Source: Myrmaecium sp. VS I D KN 1 (lineage: Eukaryota; Ascomycota; Dothideomycetes; Valsariales; Valsariaceae). From it: a stretch of 64,000 bases of DNA. The DNA is taken from positions 930,001 to 994,000 of the forward strand of contig JADQAV010000009.1 in assembly GCA_019775845.1 (NCBI GenBank), read 5' to 3'. The notes below the pieces were generated by a model. The model saw only the letters and a program-made list of their open reading frames with translations. It was not told where the DNA came from and did no database searches. A program made the position numbers and the translations under genes. Positions 58,948 to 64,000 of this stretch are shown in pieces; within the stretch, counting starts at the first letter, position 1, and each line of letters begins with the position of its first letter.

Positions 58948-59406
58948 ATTGGATGGATGAATGCGAATCGAATGTATGCGATACTATAAGGTTTGCTTAG
59001 ACAATTCGGCGTGGTGTTGAGACATTGGCCTTTGGCGAAAGGCGAAGTGATCGTGTCCCACCGTCGCTGTGGACTGTTCTGTTAGTACCTGGAGTAAGTA
59101 GTAAGGGAGATCGATTGGAAGTCCAGCGCCAAGGGTGGTGAACGGACCGGAAGACAACAAACCGGGCCCGACTCTTGGTTGCTGCGGAAACTCCGGGTCT
59201 TATCTTATCGCTCTTCCCCGACGCTTAACTCCGCAGAACAGTACCTCATCGCAGTGTACCTAATACCGGGTACCTATAATCGTTACCGATTTCGCCACTC
59301 CAATCTTCCACTGCACTTCTTTCGTAACCCGCGCGGCGAGCGCCTTTCTCCCGTACTCACTTCGAACCCGACCCTCTCGCAGCGGTGCGTCCTTGAATTG
59401 ATCAGC
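58948..59406. promoter_or_regulatory. Divergent spacer between NIMA and ankyrin/BTB gene
   Basis: 459 bp between start codons, carrying both leaders. The frame from 59179 is in phase with the BTB gene but reads as leader sequence rather than protein. Confidence 0.5.
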
Positions 59407-61522
59407 ATGGTCTTGAAAAAGCACGAGATCGAGGCCGCCCTCAGCGCCGAGCACGCGGAGATATCATCAGGCAGACTGAAGGAAGACAACCCTCTCGACA
59501 GCAGCGAGGATTTCCGGATCCTTTGCGAGGCTTGCCGGAGGGGTGATTTGAAGCTCTGCCAGGAGAAAATAAGTCAGGGTGTGAACATCAATGCCAGGTA
59601 CGGTTTGAGTCCCGCCGCCCTCCTCCGATGTATACCGGCAGCTAATCACATCCCCAGAGATCAATTTGATTATACTCCGCTGATTCTCGTAAGCTCTACA
59701 CTACTCGCGGAATCCTCTTAGCCTTTCGCCTCCTCCTTGCGGCGTGTCCATATCGCTTACGACAAACCCAGGCCAGTCTTTGCGGACATTATGAGGTGGT
59801 TCAACTGCTGCTCGAATCCGGCGCTCTATGCGAACGTGACACATTCCAGGGCGAACGGTGTTTGTATAACGCCTTGAACGACCGGATACGGAACCTGCTA
59901 CTATCATACGACTATTCGAAGTCTACCGATCCCCTGCAGCCCTTGGCAGCTCACGTCCTATCCCTGTTGAGTCGGTCACAACCAAGCACCACCGACATTA
60001 CTGTCACAACTGCCACGGAGACCTTTCATCTGCATAAATTCCTTCTCTCCGTACGCTCGCCATATTTCGCGAGAAAGCTAGCCGCTGCACCGGATACTTC
60101 CACATGGAAATTGCCAGCCAGCGTGCCGGTGGAGTCCTTTCGCATGGCTGTGCGCTATCTATACCTTGGCGAAGTGACAGCAGATCTTGGCGATAGTCAG
60201 GAAGATCAGGCCGTTTTGGCGGGTGTAGATAAACTGTCCAAGCAACTGGAGATGCCTAAGCTGTTCGATGATGTCTTGGAAGCGGGCGACCGACGGCTGG
60301 CACGGCAGAGACGGACAGAGGAATTGGAAAGGGGACGCAGTCAGCTTGAGGCTTGGTTCCGGAACAACGTTTTGGGAAACAAAATATATGTTGAACAGAG
60401 TAAGGTTGACTCGATAAGATGGAGCAGAGATAATCACATATTTGCAGACGTCTTGTTGTGCGCGGAGGAGACCATGGACGTAGACGGGGCCGATCAAGCG
60501 GGCGCTGAACCCGCTTTAGTATCTCCTTCTGGAGCTCAAGGTATCTCCAGCGGAACCGTGGAAGCTCACACCCACGCTTCCCGTGACCGCCACGGATCTC
60601 CACGCTCGGTCTTGTTCCCTGTACATCGAGCTATGCTTCTTCGTTCGGATTTCTTCCTTACCATGTTTTCCTCGGGGTTTCGAGAGGCTCAGGAGACCGA
60701 ATATCTCCAGGTTATACCCATGGATTGTTCCCCCGAGGTGCTAGAGGTCGTCTTGACCTTTCTATACACCGAGAAGGCAGAAATTCCATTGCACATGGCT
60801 CTTGACGTTCTGTTTGCAGCGGATCATTTGTTCATAGAAAAGCTGAAGACGAAGGCGGCTATGTTCATTAGCACGCTGGGAAATGGCACTGCTTCGGTCG
60901 TGGAGGCTGAGAATCCGCGGGGCGAAAACGATGCCGCGGAAGTAATTGACATATACGAAGTGGTGCGCGCTGGCTGGGACACACGAGTACATCGCCTGGA
61001 AGAATTCGGGGCGCGATATATCGCCTACCGCCTGGAACGCTACATCGACCAAGACGAGTTTGCGGAGCTCGTAAGGGAAAGCGCCTCGAGGATTCGGCAT
61101 CGACAAGAAACAGATACCGTCGAGCTGATAGACGAGTAAGTAAAAAAATCCCCAACGCTCATGATGATCGGATGTTGATAGCCGATAGTATTCGTTTCTA
61201 TCTTTCCGAGCGGTTCCGGCTACGTATGGAAGACTCCGGGTTTAATGAGATGATGGATGACAATCCGGCCATGCGAGAAGGGCAAGAGTCACAAACAAAG
61301 GATTCAGAAGCAACGGAGGAAGACTCATCGGTGGAGGGATACCACGCTTCTGCGACAAATGGCGATGGTGTCCCGGCATCCTCGTCAGCAGACGGGCAAT
61401 ATGCCATTTGGACGTTGGACGGAGAGGTAGCAGGGGATGAGTTTATGCAGGACGCCATGAATTATCAGATCTTGCTGGGCAAGATCGACGCTCTGCTGGA
61501 TAGGCTACAGCTAGATGCCTGA
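59407..61522 (+). CDS. Ankyrin-repeat and double BTB/POZ protein (ABTB1-like)
   Basis: Exons 59407-59597, 59658-59688, 59772-61135 and 61189-61522 encode 639 residues. Ankyrin repeats lie near the start: FRILCEACRRGDLKLCQEKI, then GVNINARDQFDYTPLILASL and CGHYEVVQLLLESGA, with the 31-nt second exon in the middle of a repeat. The first BTB domain begins at about residue 145 (TDITVTTATETFHLHKFLLS) and the second at about 300 (ADVLLC...VLFPVHRAMLLRSDFFL, PEVLEVVLTFLYTEKAEIPL). BTB proteins of this layout are usually substrate adaptors for Cul3 ubiquitin ligases. The last exon adds an acidic, Ser-rich tail. The start MVLKKHEIEAAL was preferred over the in-frame codon at 59179. Orthologues are widespread in fungi, but the role is poorly known. 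Confidence 0.87.
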
Positions 61523-61630
61523 GCTCGGAGCCTTTCCCCTGTTGAATCAGATAAACGACCCGATTGTCTTCTTATGGATGTTTAGAGATATAAGCCGTAA
61601 CTTTGCGCCCTGGGCGACGCCTCAAAATCA

Positions 61631-62773
61631 TCATCTTTTCCCCCTATCCTCGAAGTCTCCCCCATTTCGCTCCCTATCGACTCTTGCGTCGAACTCACGC
61701 TGTGCCTCCGATTTAGCCAGCTGCCTGTCTTCGTCTCTTTCGGAAAAGGCGAAGCTGTCCAGTCCTGGCCTATCGTTTCCTGCACTATGTGGGTAACAAC
61801 TGCCCGGATCTTGAGATGTCGCCTGCTTTCGAATACGATCCCAAGCGGACTCGCCACTACTATCAGGCGCCATGGGACCGAGACCACCTGTCGGTGAGGC
61901 ATCATCGTATTGCGAACCCCACCGTGATCTCCCAGTCGTCTGATCCGAGCCTTCCCGGCTGCCGAAGGCATTGCCATATTGACGTTGGTCTTCACCGACC
62001 GGAGAGTCGAACTCAGTGGAACTGTAGAGAGGGTCTGATGTCGGAGACATGTCGTCTTCGCTATCCCTTGGCCCCGCCACAGAGCGTTGATTCGGTGCAG
62101 ATTTCTCGGTTGCTCCTGACTGCCTGCCACCCATCTGTCTCCCAAGAGGTAAGCCGTTTTTCTTCAACTGTGTATTGAGGTCCGCGGAGAAAGCCTGCAG
62201 CCGGGGGTCTTGTGCTGCCCCCGTCGCAGCTAGGAAGGCGCCAAGATTGTTCCCCAGAGTGAGGCCTAGAATCCAGCCCAGCGCAATATACGAACTGCCT
62301 CTTGCTGCGTGCCAGGCTCTTCGGGCTGCTTGGCCCTTCAACGTCCCAAATATATCCGGGTTCAGCTTCTCCAGGTCCGGCTTGAAGAAGGGGAATCGCC
62401 ATGTATCCGCTGTAGAATAGGCGCGATAAGCGCCGCCAACAACTCCTGCGGCAACGCCCCAAGAAGTGATTGACTTAGCCTTGGCTACATGGTACGCAAT
62501 ACTGTTCGCTTCCTCGGGCGTGAGAGGCCGGCGCACTACGTGAGCAAGGCCAGCAACGCTCGTGCTCACCTCTCGTGCCATCCAGTCATTAGTATACCCA
62601 AGAAGAGGACCAAGAACTGGGACGGGTCTGGGTAAGTCTCTCCCGCGGATGGTGATCTGATTACGGCCGGGTGCAGCTGTTGACGAGCTAGAGGCGTAGG
62701 GATCATCGTCAGAGCTGTACGAGTCCAGCACTGAAGAGTTAGGGTTCGGGTCTGAAGCTTCTTCGAGGACCAT
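61631..62773 (-). CDS. Uncharacterised fungal membrane-associated protein
   Basis: One open frame encodes 380 residues. The N-terminus is acidic and Ser-rich (SSVLDSYSSDDDPYASSSS). A conserved-looking core follows (GRDLPRPVPVLGPLLGYTND, VRRPLTPEEANSIAYHVAKA), then hydrophobic segments ITSWGVAAGVVGGAYRAYS and SSYIALGWILGLTLGNNLGA with an intervening TWRFPFFKPDLEKLNP. The second half is polar and probably disordered (SPTSDPLYSSTEFDSPVGED). It ends with a charged segment, RQLAKSEAQREFDARVDRER, and GGDFEDRGKR. Two membrane helices with small residues suggest an organelle membrane, perhaps mitochondrial, but no family is recognised. A small intron near 61790-61830 cannot be excluded, because NDRPGLDS is preceded by an atypical Cys/His stretch. 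Confidence 0.75.
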   Translation of the reverse strand: MVLEEASDPNPNSSVLDSYSSDDDPYASSSSTAAPGRNQITIRGRDLPRPVPVLGPLLGYTNDWMAREVSTSVAGLAHVVRRPLTPEEANSIAYHVAKAKSITSWGVAAGVVGGAYRAYSTADTWRFPFFKPDLEKLNPDIFGTLKGQAARRAWHAARGSSYIALGWILGLTLGNNLGAFLAATGAAQDPRLQAFSADLNTQLKKNGLPLGRQMGGRQSGATEKSAPNQRSVAGPRDSEDDMSPTSDPLYSSTEFDSPVGEDQRQYGNAFGSREGSDQTTGRSRWGSQYDDASPTGGLGPMAPDSSGESAWDRIRKQATSQDPGSCYPHSAGNDRPGLDSFAFSERDEDRQLAKSEAQREFDARVDRERNGGDFEDRGKR

Positions 62774-63153
62774 GGCTGAAATGTAGAAGGTGTTTCTCGG
62801 AAAGGTAGGCTGTAAGACTTAACATAAGAGCTGAGCTTCCTAGCTTGCTACAGTAGGCACTGAATGATGCACACCTCGGGTCTAGAGCATCATTGGCACG
62901 GACCACCTCCAAACGACTCCGAGCGATTACATGCCTTACCTAAGTCTTGGCGTGCGCCATCACTGAACTACCTGTATCTTTCTTCTTCTTGTCTCACTCA
63001 GAATTCTTCGAGCACACAGCATCGCATTCACTCACGGTAACGATCACGCCCGCAAGCCAGCCTGTCCCCATATCCTCGAGGCCTTTTGCGGAACCCGTCT
63101 CGCCGCGGTGCAACATCCATGAGCTACTTGCGCCGTTGGTGACCATCTTCACG
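62774..63153. promoter_or_regulatory. Divergent spacer between membrane protein and G-patch gene
   Basis: 380 bp with both leaders. The plus-strand frame is open back to about 62947 but has no in-frame ATG before 63154. Confidence 0.5.
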
Positions 63154-63825
63154 ATGTCTGGCGACGAGGATGAGTACACTGTCCCTTTACGAGATCAACG
63201 CGTCTTCGGTGCGGGAATCAGGCGCGAAAAGGTTCGCTTCATCCCATCGTCCAACAATAGTCCTACCACGAATGTGTCTACCGCTGGCGGCGATTCGGTG
63301 GCAGATCGCTACCTCTCGTTGGTGCTCTCGAATGGTAGTTCGCCCTCCACCCGCCCACAGTCTGCGCCTCCCCCAGACGTACTTGAGGAAGACTCGATAT
63401 GTGATATTTGCAAGCTTCCGTTGCAGTGCGAAGGGCAGACGACTCCGCATGAAGCTACCTTGGCACATCAAGTCAGCCTGCAGCATGTCCATCCTCCTTC
63501 GGCTATTGACCGTAACAGGAAAGGGCTATCTTATCTCCAGGCATACGGTTGGGATCCCGACAGCAGGGCCGGGCTGGGAGCTAGCGGTGAGGGAGCATTG
63601 CACCCGATCAAACCGAAGGCGAAGAATAATACTGCTGGTCTCGGATTGGAAGTCCCGAAGAGAGGAGGTGGGAAAGGTGTGATACCCAGGCATGACAAAG
63701 TGCAGAAACTGAGTGTCAAGGACCTGCGCAAAAAGGAGAGGGATGAAAGAAGAAAAGCGGACCGTCTAAGGAGGCTGTTTTACGACAGTACGGACGTTAT
63801 CAATCACTTGGGAATTGCTGAGTAG
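63154..63825 (+). CDS. Small G-patch domain protein (GPANK1-like)
   Basis: One exon encodes 223 residues starting MSGDEDEYTVPLRDQRVFGA. A CxxC-type motif, DSICDICKLPLQCEG, is followed by a partner His region (HEATLAHQVSLQHVHPPSAI), a possible zinc knuckle. The G-patch-like segment reads GLSYLQAYGWDPDSRAGLGA, then EGALHPIKPKAKNNTAGLGL. The C-terminus is strongly basic (LSVKDLRKKERDERRKADRL), as in many G-patch proteins that activate DEAH helicases. The layout (CxxC plus His, G-patch, basic tail) resembles metazoan GPANK1 and its fungal relatives, which are barely studied. The G-patch is degenerate at some glycines, so helicase activation is inference. The stop is 175 bp from the right edge of the window. 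Confidence 0.8.
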   Translation: MSGDEDEYTVPLRDQRVFGAGIRREKVRFIPSSNNSPTTNVSTAGGDSVADRYLSLVLSNGSSPSTRPQSAPPPDVLEEDSICDICKLPLQCEGQTTPHEATLAHQVSLQHVHPPSAIDRNRKGLSYLQAYGWDPDSRAGLGASGEGALHPIKPKAKNNTAGLGLEVPKRGGGKGVIPRHDKVQKLSVKDLRKKERDERRKADRLRRLFYDSTDVINHLGIAE

Positions 63826-64000
63826 ATGCCATGCAGACTGCGCGTGGGCAAGCATGGTCGACTGCGACACAGCTTGGTAAGGGATGTCTTTTTGTCGGCG
63901 CCTTTCGAGGAGTCTCGGAGTTAGGTGTTTGGCGCCATTAGAGGCTTAGAGCCTCGCGGCCATGATATCCTGAATCATTTAATTATACTGGGATTTCCTA

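Overview
The window looks like a euchromatic stretch from a filamentous ascomycete (Pezizomycotina). The genes are split by short introns of about 50-130 bp with GTAAGT-like donors and CTAAC/CTGAC branch sites. The gene set is also typical: a Zn2Cys6 regulator, a class II hydrophobin, an AreA/NIT2 GATA factor, a NIMA kinase, an SKT5/Chs4 chitin-synthase activator and fungal ABTB-like and G-patch proteins. I cannot fix the class or species. All exon models below were read by hand from splice signals, reading frame and family conservation. I saw no transposon, viral fossil, tRNA, rRNA or CRISPR array.

Layout. 1-9.5 kb is all on the minus strand: the 5' part of a DUF2235 hydrolase, a Zn2Cys6 transcription factor, a peroxisomal malate synthase ending in AKL, and a class II hydrophobin. 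A 2.6 kb divergent spacer leads to a plus-strand Fat1-type fatty acyl-CoA synthetase/transporter, also ending in AKL (12.1-14.5 kb). Then come Chs4/SKT5 with a C-terminal CaaX box (-), CBP4 (+), the XPF/Rad1 nuclease (+), eIF1A (-), an unrecognised 177-residue protein (+), the WASP homologue Las17 (+), a vacuole-type MFS transporter (-), a JmjC-like protein (+) and a secreted LPMO-like protein (-).

37.1-40.0 kb carries the nitrogen regulator AreA/NIT2 (-), with almost 5 kb of gene-free, low-complexity DNA upstream. The rest is gene dense: DASH subunit Hsk3 (-) divergent from a tiny membrane protein (+), a BLOC-1 CNL1-like protein (+), meiotic cohesin Rec8 (-), deubiquitinase Ubp6 (-) divergent from ARPC4 (+), an RRM protein (+), NIMA (-) divergent from an ankyrin/BTB protein (+), an uncharacterised membrane protein (-) and a small G-patch protein (+).

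Functional threads. Malate synthase and the Fat1-like protein suggest peroxisomal fat and C2 use. Las17 and ARPC4 are both parts of Arp2/3-driven actin assembly. Hsk3, Rec8 and NIMA act in chromosome segregation and mitotic entry. Chs4, the hydrophobin and the LPMO-like protein concern the cell wall or surface. These are ordinary linked genes rather than a cluster, and I found no convincing new multi-gene system. The points most worth a second look are the JmjC-like protein, the LPMO-like protein with a WL-rich tail, unusual micro-exons (an ATG-only coding exon in ARPC4), a stop-free 51-nt intron in UBP6, a donor-embedded stop next to the Chs4 CaaX box, and several conserved-looking proteins of unknown function.
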